Source of the DNA: Cyprinodon diabolis
Taxonomy: Eukaryota > Chordata > Actinopteri > Cyprinodontiformes > Cyprinodontidae
DNA: 64,000 nucleotides
Assembly (NCBI GenBank): GCA_030533445.1
Contig: CM060070.1
Span: forward strand, 48,509,089-48,573,088
Direction: 5' to 3'
Position 1 is the first letter of the stretch. The number at the start of each line of letters is the position of its first letter. The notes beneath the pieces were generated by a model. It searched no databases. It was not told where the DNA came from and saw only the letters and a list, made by a program, of their open reading frames with translations. This document shows, in pieces, positions 54,526-64,000 of this stretch. Position numbers and translations under genes: made by a program.

Positions 54526-56206
54526 TCACTTCCTCTTCCACAGGTGGCTGTAGCTGTCCACCTTAAAGTCGTCATCATAAACATCTTCTGTCTTGGTTCT
54601 GGTCCTCTTCACTTCCCGCCTCTTCTGGCGAGCGCGGCGTTCCTCCTCCGACAGAGACGACAGGTCCGCCGGCATCTACGGAAACACAGCAGACAGAACC
54701 ATCAACACTTTGGTCCAGAACCACTGGCAGAACCACCGGCAGAACCACCGGCAGAACCAGCAGCAGAACCTAACCCTGACGCAGTGATAGCTCCTTTAAC
54801 AGCGATGGTGGAGCCCATAGAGCTGCACTGGTGCGCGTGTCGTTTCCAGGAAGTCATGATCCAGGAGCTGTTTCTAACTGACTAAACTAACTGGGTTTAA
54901 AATCACTAAACTGGGTTTAAAATCACTAAACTGGGTTTAAAATCATTTCTGTCACCATGATGCTTCTGATAAAATAAAGTCTCATATTTTGCTGTTTATC
55001 ATTAAAATGATCCAGAATGTTGGAGCCTAAAAGGAACAGAAACATTTCAGCCATTTTTAATGTTCTCCTTGTTTCATCCTTTTCCTCTCAGTTATTCACT
55101 CAGCTTATCTCAATTAAAGTTCATTTCTAATTGACTCTTAGTTTATTTCCTGTTTTTACTCCACTTATTGTTTTAAAATTATGATGTAAAATCCCAGTCC
55201 GGCAGCATCCTCATTCATTTCCCCCTAAATTTTCACCTTATGATTAATGTTAACGTTATTCATTGACTGCATCTAAAAATATCAAAGATAATTTCAATTT
55301 AAACACAGATATTAAATAATAGAATATAATCTTCAAGAACATAAATGATATCATTGTTCCAGGTCATCGTTCTGTCCAATCAGCTGCCTGTAGTGTCTGT
55401 AAATGTCCAGCAGGGGTCAGTATTCTGAGGACAATCAGCGCAGCATCAACAGTTTGGCGTCATGATGCCTCATTAACTATCACTATGCTGACGTCACAGC
55501 GGAGCTGAAACCAGAACCAGTCTGATTCACAGAACCTCAAACTGGTTCTTTCTTCAGAACCCGGTTGGGTCCCATTCCGCTCCAGAAGGTTCTACAGATT
55601 TCAGAAACAGAACCAGAGTCAGAAGAATCCTCACTGGGTTCTGTTCAGTTCTATGGTCTGAGGAACCGGACCTGGTCCTAGTTTGGACCCAGTAGCTGAT
55701 CAGGTCTCTTCCTTCATCACCTCCTCCTCCTCCTTCAACCCAGAGGCGTAGCCAGCAGAAACTCTTTATAAGGGTGGTTTTTTATAAGGAAAAAAAGGTG
55801 TGTGTGTGTGTGTGTGGGGGGGGGGGGCTTCCACCCCTGCCCACCACCACCACCTCCTCCTCCTCCTCACTCACCAGCAGGACCCTTCGGGGCTCCGGGT
55901 ACCGGATGCTGACCGTGGAGCCGTCCGGCTGAACCAGGAGCACCGGGTACTGCCGCTCATACTTCTGCCGCCCGCAGCGGACCACCGAGGTCCGGTTGGA
56001 GCCCAGCTGAGCTCCGGTACCGTGGAGGAAGGAGGAGCGGACCTCTGGGAGGAGCGGAGGCTGGAAGCGGCACCGGAAGAGGCTGCAGAGACAAACCCAG
56101 AAGGTGAGAAACCGAAGAAGCAGAACCGAAGCGGGACTCCAGCAGAACTCTACCGACTCACCGACCTGGAAGGACGGAGGAGGATCTGCAGACCCCGCTG
56201 CGCCAT
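54526..56206 (-). CDS. mrpl55: Mitochondrial large-subunit ribosomal protein L55 (mL55), 3 coding exons
   Basis: Minus strand. Exon 1 starts at 56206 (MAQRGLQILLRPSR), exon 2 ends at 55875, exon 3 is 54675-54526. Core motifs are GRQKYERQYPVLLVQPDGST and RYPEPRRVLL, then MPADLSSLSEEERRARQKRR and DSYSHLWKRK at the end, as in MRPL55. The exon 1/2 junction is ambiguous. The strong donor GTGAGT (exon 1 to 56162) pairs in frame with an acceptor at 56061 (126 aa). A weaker donor GTCGGT (exon 1 to 56166) pairs with the acceptor at 56083 (132 aa). Both keep the core frame; mammalian MRPL55 is about 128 aa. A short basic N-terminus suits mitochondrial import. Confidence 0.9.
54720..54772. repeat. Short repeat in mrpl55 intron 2
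   Basis: Four copies of ACTGGCAGAACC/ACCGGCAGAACC-type units just upstream (in gene sense, downstream of the branch region) of exon 3. A triplicated AATCACTAAACTGGGTTTAA-like unit follows at 54893-54945. Confidence 0.8.
55797..55827. repeat. (TG)n and poly(G) run in mrpl55 intron 2
   Basis: GTGTGTGTGTGTGTG followed by about twelve G, on the plus strand, 50 bp from the exon-2 donor of the minus-strand gene. Confidence 0.85.
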
Positions 56207-56299
56207 GACGGACTGGACCACAGAACTAACAGCTTCCGGTTCATCTGCAGGCAGCTGGGCGGGGCTTTGCGCCCCCTGGCGGTGAGGAGTCAGAGAGAA

Positions 56300-57210
56300 A
56301 AAACTCCTAATTAACAGATTATTCACTTTATTCATCTTTTACTTTAATCTGGATTACATGTTTATAATGTTGAACCCCCCCATGCTTTCCTTTTGTATTC
56401 CCATTTTTCTGCCAAACTTCGATTCATTTTTGTTATATTATGTTTTTAATTTCTAATAATCAGTAGAATATATTTATTTCTATGTTAGTTACATTTCAGT
56501 TGTTGTCTTTACTGTTTTTTTATTTTTGTCTGCCCTTTTCTTTTCATTAATGCTGGTATCCATAGCAACCATCCATATGCTGAACAATAAAGCTGTAACC
56601 TATAAGCAAAGTCTGTTCATTGGTCCTCCATCAGTAAACATCACCGACCATCAGAAATCATTTTACCAACAGAAGCAGGAGGAGCCGCTGGTCTCCTCCT
56701 CCTCCTCTGATCTAAACGGTCTGCCTCTCCTTCTCCCAGCTGGGTTTTAGTTGCGACTCTGTGACCAACAATTATTCTCACTTCCTTGAATATTTCTGCC
56801 ACTTCCTGTTATAAAGCAGCTGGATAATATCAGGCTGAGTGGGGTTTTAGGTCTAGAGGAGCTGATCCAAACTCCAGGATGAACTCCTCTCTGTTTGCAG
56901 CTTTTTATCCTTAACTTTCTGGATCTTTATTCAGTCATCAGGCCACATTCATCTAACTTCAAAGCATTTTACTGATTATAGAGTTTGATTCTAAATCATA
57001 TTCACTTCTTTTCCTGGTAATAAACTTCCTCTCTGATTTATGAGCTGAAAACTGAACTTTCTTCGCCATTATTCTACATCTGCTAAACATTTCTCTGACT
57101 TCTTTCCTTCTCTTTTCTTTTTCAAATCATCAACAAAACGAGGAAAAAACTTTTAACTTTGCAAAACTCATCAGCAGGAAAAATGACCCTCTTTCCTACC
57201 TGCAGGCTAT
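56300..57210. other. Intergenic, nothing recognised
   Basis: AT-rich spacer between the divergent mrpl55 and ctns genes. A minor open frame at 56526 is not convincing. Confidence 0.45.
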
Positions 57211-57214
57211 TCTG

Positions 57215-57330
57215 CGTTTCCATACGCCGCCACCAGGGGCAGCAAGGTTCACCATCACTGAAGGGGGGAAAGGAAGGCAGAAGAAGAAGAAGAGGAGGAG
57301 GAGGAGGAGGAGAAGGAGGAGGAAGAAGAA
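57215..57330. repeat. LINE-tail-like sequence with (GAA/GGA)n
   Basis: GCCGCCACCAGGGGCAGCAA followed by AAGAAGAAGAAGAGGAGGAG resembles the tail at 58231-58302. Possibly an older LINE tail beside the newer insertion. Confidence 0.45.
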
Positions 57331-57339
57331 ATATTATAA

Positions 57340-58302
57340 TTACCTTAAAATATATTCTGATGGTTCTAAGAATTTAAAAGGGTGGGAATAGAAATATATG
57401 TACCAGAGCTCAAAATACACATTTCTAAAAGAATTTCAGATCAACTATCTGTTTTCACAGCAGAGATGGTGGCAGTTATACTGAGTTTCCAATGGGGGGA
57501 GGAGGTCAGAGCAGACAGGGTGGTGGTCTGCACGGATTCCAAAGCAGCGTTAGAAAGTATTCAGGGAGAAGGAAATAATAGGAAAGATTTAGTATTAGAA
57601 ATTCAGCAGTTTATTTAGATTATACAGGAGTGGCATTGATATTTGGTTTTTATTTGGGTTCCAGCACATGAAGGGGTAAAAGGAAATGAAAAGGCAGACA
57701 AATTAGCAAAAAGGGCTTTAGAGGAGGCAATAACAATTACAATTCCTTTAGGGAAAGGGGAAGGAAAATCATTTATTAAGAGGAAAGAAATGGAAAAATG
57801 GCAAAAAAGTGGAATGAAGATAAAAAGGAAGAAGGTTATATAAAGTAGAAAAGTCAGTATTAAATAGAAATATTAATGAGAGAAACCGAAGGGAAGAAAT
57901 AATAATGATCAGATTAAGAGTAGGTCATACTTATTTAAATGACAATTTATACTTAATAGGGAGGAAAAATAATGCTAAATGTGAAGGATGTGTAGAGATA
58001 GAAAATGTAGAACACGTATTGATGAACTGGAAAACATCTGAACCTGAAAGGGAGAAATTAAGAGTAGTTGAAAGGACAGGCCAAGAATGGAGGCTTAAAG
58101 GATTATTGGGAAATAAAGGAAATATAAAGAATATTTATAGATTAAGGAAAGCATTATTTATTTATCTTCAGAATACAACGTTTAAAAATAGAATTTAATA
58201 GATGTAAAACAATGTTGCTACACACTCATGAACAGTAGGTGGCGGTATGCACCTTAAAGTTGCTTGCGATCCGCCATGATAGAAAAGAAGAAGAAGAAGA
58301 GG
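57340..58302 (+). pseudogene. LINE 3' end with RNase H domain
   Basis: A 5'-truncated non-LTR retrotransposon carrying an RNase H domain, with the motifs YSDGSK (57357), VFTAEMVAV, VVCTDSKAALESIQ and FIWVPAHEGVKGNEKADKLA. A C-terminal Cys/His segment follows (AKCEGCVEIENVEHVLMNW). Frame changes near 57385 and 57617 and further stops show it is dead. The 3' tail AGTAGGTGGCGGTATGCACC ends in (GAA)n at 58287-58302. The RNase H domain places it in an I/Nimb-like group rather than L1. Confidence 0.82.
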
Positions 58303-60038
58303 AAGACGAGCAGTCAGCTGATGTAGAGGGAACAGGTAAACTGAGGTAAACTTTCTTTCACTCTGAGCTTCTTTCTGCTTTTATTCTTTTTAGTTGATCT
58401 TTACTTTCAGCTTCTTCTCTGGTGGACAGATTAGATTAGATGAAAGCAGAAGGACGGGCTGCGATCACGTGATTTAGGATGACCAGATCTGGGTTTCTGT
58501 TTTTGGGGGGTTGCTGGTCTACCGTCACTGACCCGCTGATGGTGTCCCCCCACCCGCCTGCTTTATCAGCGGGTTCTTCCATCACCGCAGGGGAGGAACT
58601 TTGTGATGAAACCTGGTGGATGGGGACACCTGGTGGGGGGACCTGGCGGAGACACCTGGTGGGGACACCTGGCGGGGACACCTGGAACTACAGTTACACT
58701 TTCATTGGGCTAATTTTCCTAAAATGAGCTCAAACATCGATTTATTGAATGATTTCCTATTGTTGAGAATAGGATAGAACTATAAAACACTGATATTTAT
58801 ATTTATAGATGTCAGAGTGTGACTTCTAATGCTTTATATTTATATATAAGCCCAAAAACATGAATGTATAAAGAATAACAGCTGATCCTGATGCCAAAAT
58901 TGATAAATCAAGCATCCCTGGAAGAACAATTTCTATTCCATCCAGAAAATAAGCTGCATTTTAAATTTAGCACAGCAGTTTGATTTTCTGCTAAACTTGC
59001 TGATATATTTTATTAAATGTTGCATTTCCCAGTAAATCTGTTTCCCCTTTAAATCTGCAGCTCTTCCTGCTTCTCTCTGTTAAAAAAAGATCTATAAACC
59101 TCTTTACTAATTTAATGATGCTAGAAACAGAATTTCTAGATGTGTAGAAGCTCTGCAGGCTGATTCTGTTTAATGAGAAAACATTTGAACCTGGAACCAG
59201 GAGCCATGATCCTCTGAGACGCTCAGAACAAACTGTTTTCTCAGCTTCCTGGGTTATAAAACTAACTGCTATAAACTTATAATCTGTTCATTTAGCTGAA
59301 GAAGCTCCAGATGTTTAACGAACAGGAAGATAGAAACGCTTTAATTAGAATTCAACAAATCATTTAATTAGCAGAAACTTTCTGACCATCAGTGAGTCTG
59401 AGAAAGTTCTGGTTCTGTTTGGAACCAGACTCTGAGATCACTGCCTGCTCCTCCTTTTCCTCCTTCTCCTCCTCCTCCTGCCCCCCTGCCTCCTCCTGCT
59501 CCTCCTTCTGGTGCTGAGGTGTTGACAGAGCTCAGGAACCTGAAGGAGGCCAATCCTGGTGGAGATCAGGGTTCTGGGGGAGAAGCTCCACCCATAGGTC
59601 TGCTGTGGGTGGGGAAAGATGGCGGCTGCCTCAGATGTGTCAGAGATTCTGACCCAGAGTGGGACCAGTATCCGGCGCCATCAGGGGTAACTGGGGGTCC
59701 TGGAAGCTCCAGTCAGGCTGAATCGGTCAAGCTTCAATCTCTGGTCCATTTCTAACCTAAAATAGGAAAACATGAGGAGCAGCAGACTGAAGGTAACGGC
59801 TACGCCTTCGCCACTGGAAGCCCCGCCTCCGCCACTGGAAGCCCCGCCTCCAGCCGTCAGGCCCCCAAACAGGCTGAACCAGGAACCGGCTCCATTCTGC
59901 CGGGAGCTGCTTTCCCACGCTGCATGGTGCCGGGAAACTCCCAGCTCCTGATTGGCTCATTGGCCTGTAGGAGGAGCTTGTGTCTGTCGGCCATGTTTGA
60001 TCCTGGTCTCTGTCAGCTTTAGGTTCTTCTGGGCAGAC
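58303..60038. other. ctns upstream region
   Basis: No exon was established. It includes a short GGGGACACCTGGCGG-type repeat (58618-58685) and a pyrimidine-rich run (59450-59510). The sequence just before the ATG is the likely ctns 5' UTR, with GGCCATGTTTG at 59991. Confidence 0.45.
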
Positions 60039-63000
60039 ATGGCTGCTCTCCCTCTGCTGAAGAAGATGCTGGCGGACTTCCTGCCCCTGATGCTGCTGAT
60101 CCACCTCTCTGGTGAGTTCCTCCCCTTTCTAGACTAGCCTCACTAGGGGGCCCCTCAGCCGGGCTCCAGGGGTCCCTCAGCCGGGCTCCAGAGGCCCCTC
60201 AGCCGGGGTTCAGGGGCCCCTCAGCCGGACTCCAGAGGCCCCTCAGCCGGGCTTCAGGGGCCCCTCAGCCGGGCTCCAGAGGCCCCTCAGCCGGGCTCCA
60301 GGGGCCCCTCAGCCGGGCTCCAGAGGCCCCACAGCCGGGCTCCAGAGGCCCCACAGCCGGGCTCCAGGGGTCCCTCAGCCGGGCTTCAACCAATCCGGAT
60401 GTTTTATTTCTGATTCTTTCAGAGGGTTTTTGTAGCTTGCAGCAGGTGCAGCTGGTCCTTCTCTAAATACTTCCTCAGTAGTACTCCTGTAGTACTCCTG
60501 TAGTACTCCTGTAGTACTCCTGTAGTACTTCTCCTGCGTATTACTCCTGCTGCCTGTTAGCATTCATTCCCCCAATGACTGAACTGCAGCGTTAAAACAG
60601 AAGCTGCGTTTTTATTTCTCTGGGTTTTGGTCGAATGAACTCCTGATCTAAAGTTAAACCTAAACTCTGGATCAGGATCAAAAAGGTTCTCTGGTGCAGA
60701 AACGTGTGAAGAAGATGAAATGATGGTGAAGCTCAGGATCAGGAGTCCTGTTTCCGTTTGTTTGGTTAGGAAATACTTCAACATCTTTTTTTTCTCTGGA
60801 TTGTTCTGCAGAGTGCGGCGTGTCTCTAAATGCACCGGATGCCATTACACTGGAGGAAAGCTCTTCTGCGGTCGTCATGGTTACCACCAGGTAAACACTG
60901 AAGAGGTTTTATTCTAAGCTGCAGATCCATCAACATCTGTTTGCCTCCTTTATGCTTCAGTACAGTTTTAAACTAGATAATAACTTGAATAAATAAAAAA
61001 CTTTCAATATAATGATTTTAATCATCAAAAAGCTCCGACCATCAATGAACAACATGGAAAAAACTGCAGTTATTGGAAGGATGGCCTCAGATTTCCCTTT
61101 AGATTAATGAAATGGAAGTTAGATCAAGTTACCTAAAAGATTTAAACTGAACTAACCTAGTTAGTCTGTCATTCAGTCATACTAAACTAAAACTAACTTT
61201 GCCTGCATTTCACTGTCTGATTAAATGCTTTTTATTGGCCCATCATCTGAGCTCAGAGGTCAAAGGTCAGGAGAGTTTGCAGGTGTGAAACCAGCAGAAC
61301 GTCCTGCAGGAGGAATCTTAGCTTCCTGTCAAAGTCTGCTCTGGTTCAGATAAAGGTGTTAGCTGCTGCTGCTGCTAAGGTTGGGGTAACAGTTCTTCAG
61401 TCTGGGGGGGGGGGGGGGGGGGTTAATAAACCTGCAGATGCTAACATGCTCTGGTTGCTCAGAAATGGGTGATTTTAATCCAACACTGAAGAAAAGCAAT
61501 AAAACTACAACGAGTTTCCCTCTGAGTCCTGCTTCAACAGAGGCGTCCATTTCTAAACAGGCTGCTTATTTCCTCAGTTCGGCCGTCAGTCGCTCCACGC
61601 TGATCCACCTGAACGTGACCTACAGCTCCAAGGAGAACTATTCATCCATCGTCGCTCTGCCTGAACAGGTGAGGCTAACATGATGCTAAATGATGTTCAG
61701 TTATCAGGACGCTGGAATCCAGAGAGGATCTAGACCTGAAAGAACAAACCGAACCGCATTCTGACCACAAGTTAGCGTGCTCCACGGGTTAGCATACTCC
61801 ACGGGTTAGCATGTTCCATGGGTTAGCATGCTCCACGGGTTAGCATGCTCCACGGGTTAGCATGCTCCACGGGTTAGCATGTTCCATGGGTTAGCATACT
61901 CCACGGGTTAGCATGCTCCACGGGTTAGCATGCTCCACGGGTTAGCATGTTCCACGGGTTAGCATGCTCCACGGGTTAGCATGCTCCACGGATTAGCATG
62001 CTCCACGGGTTAGCATGTTCCATGGGTTAGCATACTCCACGGGTTAGCATGTTCCATGGGTTCGCATACTCCACAGGTTAGCATGCTCCACGGGTTAGCA
62101 TGCTCCACAGGTTAGCATGCTCCACGGGTTAGCATACTCCACGGGTTAGCATGCTCCACGGGTTAGCATGTTCTACGGGTTAGCATACTCCAAGGGTTAG
62201 CATGCTCCAAGGGTTAGCATGCTCCACGGGTTAGCATGCTCCATGGGTTAGCATGCTCCACGGGTTAGCATGTTCCATGGGTTAGCATACTCCATGGGTT
62301 AGCATGTTCTACGGGTTAGCATGCTCCACGGGTTAGCATGCTCCACGGGTTAGCATGTTCTACGGGTTAGCATACTCCATGGGTTAGCATGTTCTATGGG
62401 TTAGCATGCTCCACGGGTTAGCATGTTCTACGGGTTAGCATGCTCCACGGGTTAGCATGCTCCATGGGTTAGCATGTTCTACGGGTTAGCATACTCCATG
62501 GGTTAGCATGCTCCACGGGTTAGCATGCTCCACATGTTAGCATGCTCCACGGGTTAGCATGCTCCACGGGTTAGCATGTTCTACGGGTTAGCATGCTCCA
62601 CATGTTAGCATACTCCATGGGTTAGCATGTTCTACGGGTTAGCATACTCCATGGGTTAGCATGTTCTATGGGTTAGCATGCTCCACGGGTTAGCATGTTC
62701 TACGGGTTAGCATGTTCTACGGGTTAGCATGCTCCATGGGTTAGCATACTCCATGGGTTAGCATGCTCCACGGGTTAGCATGCTCCACGGGTTAGCATGT
62801 TCTACGGGTTAGCATGCTCCATGGTCTCAGATGTCTGCGCGCCCCAGATGACCTGCTGGGTTCTAAAGCAGCAGCTTATTTTCCAGTGATTCCTCCTTTC
62901 CTGTTTTCTTTCAGGTGTTGCTTCCAGAGAAGTCCACCTCAGTCAACTTTACGGTGATTGGTCGCCATGCTGGTCAGGTGACCACCTTCCTGTCCACCAA

Positions 63001-63815
63001 CAACACAGAGCTGAACAGGTGACCAGTTTATCCTTTATTTCCTACTTTATTTTTCTGCTTTGCTCCATAATGCTCTGAGTTTCCATATCAACGCTTTTAT
63101 TTGCAATGTTTTTTTCTCCCGCGCTGTTGACAGGATTTTATTATTTATCTTTTAACTTTTCATTTCACCACATTTTGTGTGATCATTTTTCTCTATAATC
63201 TTGTTGCTGCTGTAAAGACCAGAATTTCCCTATTCTATTCTATTCTATTCTGTTCTATTCTAAATTTGATCACTGCTGCACTTTACGTAATGGAAATGTC
63301 ATAAAAGTTGTACAAAACAAAATATTATTTTATTTACATTTTCTATACTCTGTGTAAAAAATGAGCATAACAGTTGTCTAAGTTTAGTAAATCAAAGATG
63401 GCGTCATTGATGGTGGCAAATCAAGCGTCTTTGTTCTTCTGGGGTCCGATGGAAGCGAACATGACTGGAGCGCCCAGAAAAGGCTTTAACTATAGAATAT
63501 TAAACAGATCAGAGTCGTGGTGGAACTTCTAGTTTATGATCATCCAGGAGGTCGGCTTCCTTTCCTCTGATAGAAACAGCATCACTGATGCGACTTCCAG
63601 CAGTTCATCTCCATGGCAACAGAAATATCCAGATGGAGCCAGGATCAGTGACTGACGTTAGATCTCTCTCTCTGCAGCCCGTCCACCAGGATCCGGTTCA
63701 TAGTGATCCACAGCCGGGTTCTGTCCGTGGTCGCCCAGGTGATCGGGTGGGTTTACTTCGTGGCGTGGTCCGTGTCCTTCTACCCGCAGGCCTGGGAGAA
63801 CTGGAGGAGAAAAAG
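60039..63815 (+). CDS. ctns: Cystinosin, N-terminal five coding exons (runs off the window)
   Basis: Lysosomal H+-coupled cystine exporter. Visible coding exons: 60039-60111, 60812-60890, 61578-61668, 62915-63018, 63678-63815; all GT-AG and phase-consistent, covering about 162 residues of an expected 360-370. Exon 1 encodes a signal-peptide-like start ([15 protein letters not shown]). The lumenal domain has several N-glycosylation sequons (NVT, NYS, NFT, NNT) and the segment [20 protein letters not shown]. Exon 5 gives [20 protein letters not shown], then [20 protein letters not shown], the first transmembrane helix and first PQ-loop motif, diagnostic for cystinosin. The remaining six helices and the lysosomal signal lie beyond the right edge. 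Confidence 0.95.
60145..60390. repeat. Minisatellite in ctns intron 1
   Basis: About eleven copies of a 22-bp unit, CAGCCGGGCTCCAGGGGCCC followed by CT, with AGAGGCC variants. Five GTAGTACTCCT units follow at 60477-60532. Confidence 0.92.
61407..61422. repeat. Poly(G) run in ctns intron 2
   Basis: About 16 consecutive G near the middle of the intron. Confidence 0.85.
61769..62822. repeat. 17-bp minisatellite in ctns intron 3
   Basis: About 62 copies of GGGTTAGCATGCTCCAC, with GTTCTAC, ATACTCCAT and GTTCCAT variants arranged in repeating super-patterns. It ends about 90 bp before the exon-4 acceptor. Confidence 0.96.
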
Positions 63816-64000
63816 GTAATTTCTACCCACCTGGACCTCATCACTGATTCACCGGACGGCTTGGTTTCCTTCTCCGCTGTTCTAGAAGCTTCCGTTGGCG
63901 GAGCTGAGGTCGTGACCTCTGAGGTCGTGACCTCTGAGGTTTGGATGAATTTGGTCTCATTTCTTCTCTCTGAGGTCCAGCAGGTCTCCTGATGGAGCAG

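Noticed and set aside
59519..59755. 78-codon frame upstream of ctns
   Set aside because: No recognisable domain, no supporting splice pattern, and a composition typical of G+C-rich intergenic DNA.

Overview
This window is a piece of a vertebrate nuclear genome, almost certainly a ray-finned (teleost) fish. It holds multi-exon host genes with GT-AG introns and recognisable vertebrate orthologues. It also holds fish-type mobile DNA (L1/Tx1-like and RNase-H-bearing LINEs, a Harbinger element, a Tc1 fragment, several short inverted-repeat elements, one complete endogenous retrovirus) and a very high load of minisatellites. Species cannot be told from the sequence.

Left third (1-25 kb): repeats and mobile DNA. 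A 22-bp minisatellite (1-2790) is followed by an L1-like LINE 3' end on the minus strand, split by a 1,178-bp Harbinger-type element carrying a HARBI1-like fragment. From 6.14 to 24.84 kb lies a 59-bp satellite. A 632-bp inverted-repeat element inserted in it, a 1,638-bp block containing that element was duplicated, and a 12.04-kb provirus (8637-20675) then integrated into the second copy with a GCCT target duplication. The provirus has 809-bp LTRs that differ at one base. It carries gag, protease, RT-RNase H, integrase, an internally deleted env, and an unusual extra ORF between env and the 3' LTR. Although the LTRs are nearly identical, pol has two frame breaks and one in-frame amber, so this copy is defective as written.

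Right part (27-64 kb): five host genes. Lamin B2 (lmnb2, +, 13 coding exons, 27598-38622) encodes a nuclear lamina protein with a CaaX end. commd2 (+, 6 exons, 42474-50832) and ndufa11 (-, 4 exons, 53545-51068) are tail to tail, with candidate poly(A) signals under 80 bp apart. mrpl55 (-, 3 exons, 56206-54526) follows. The first five coding exons of ctns (cystinosin, +, from 60039) run off the right edge. These genes are not an operon; they are neighbours with housekeeping roles in the nuclear lamina, COMMD/Commander trafficking, respiratory complex I, the mitochondrial ribosome and lysosomal cystine export.

Five introns and the lmnb2 3' UTR carry private minisatellites. The most striking is in lmnb2 intron 8, where about fifty tandem copies repeat the last coding bases of exon 8 together with its 5' splice site. 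The other leading observation is the retroviral accessory ORF, which has a good splice acceptor just before a strong-context ATG.
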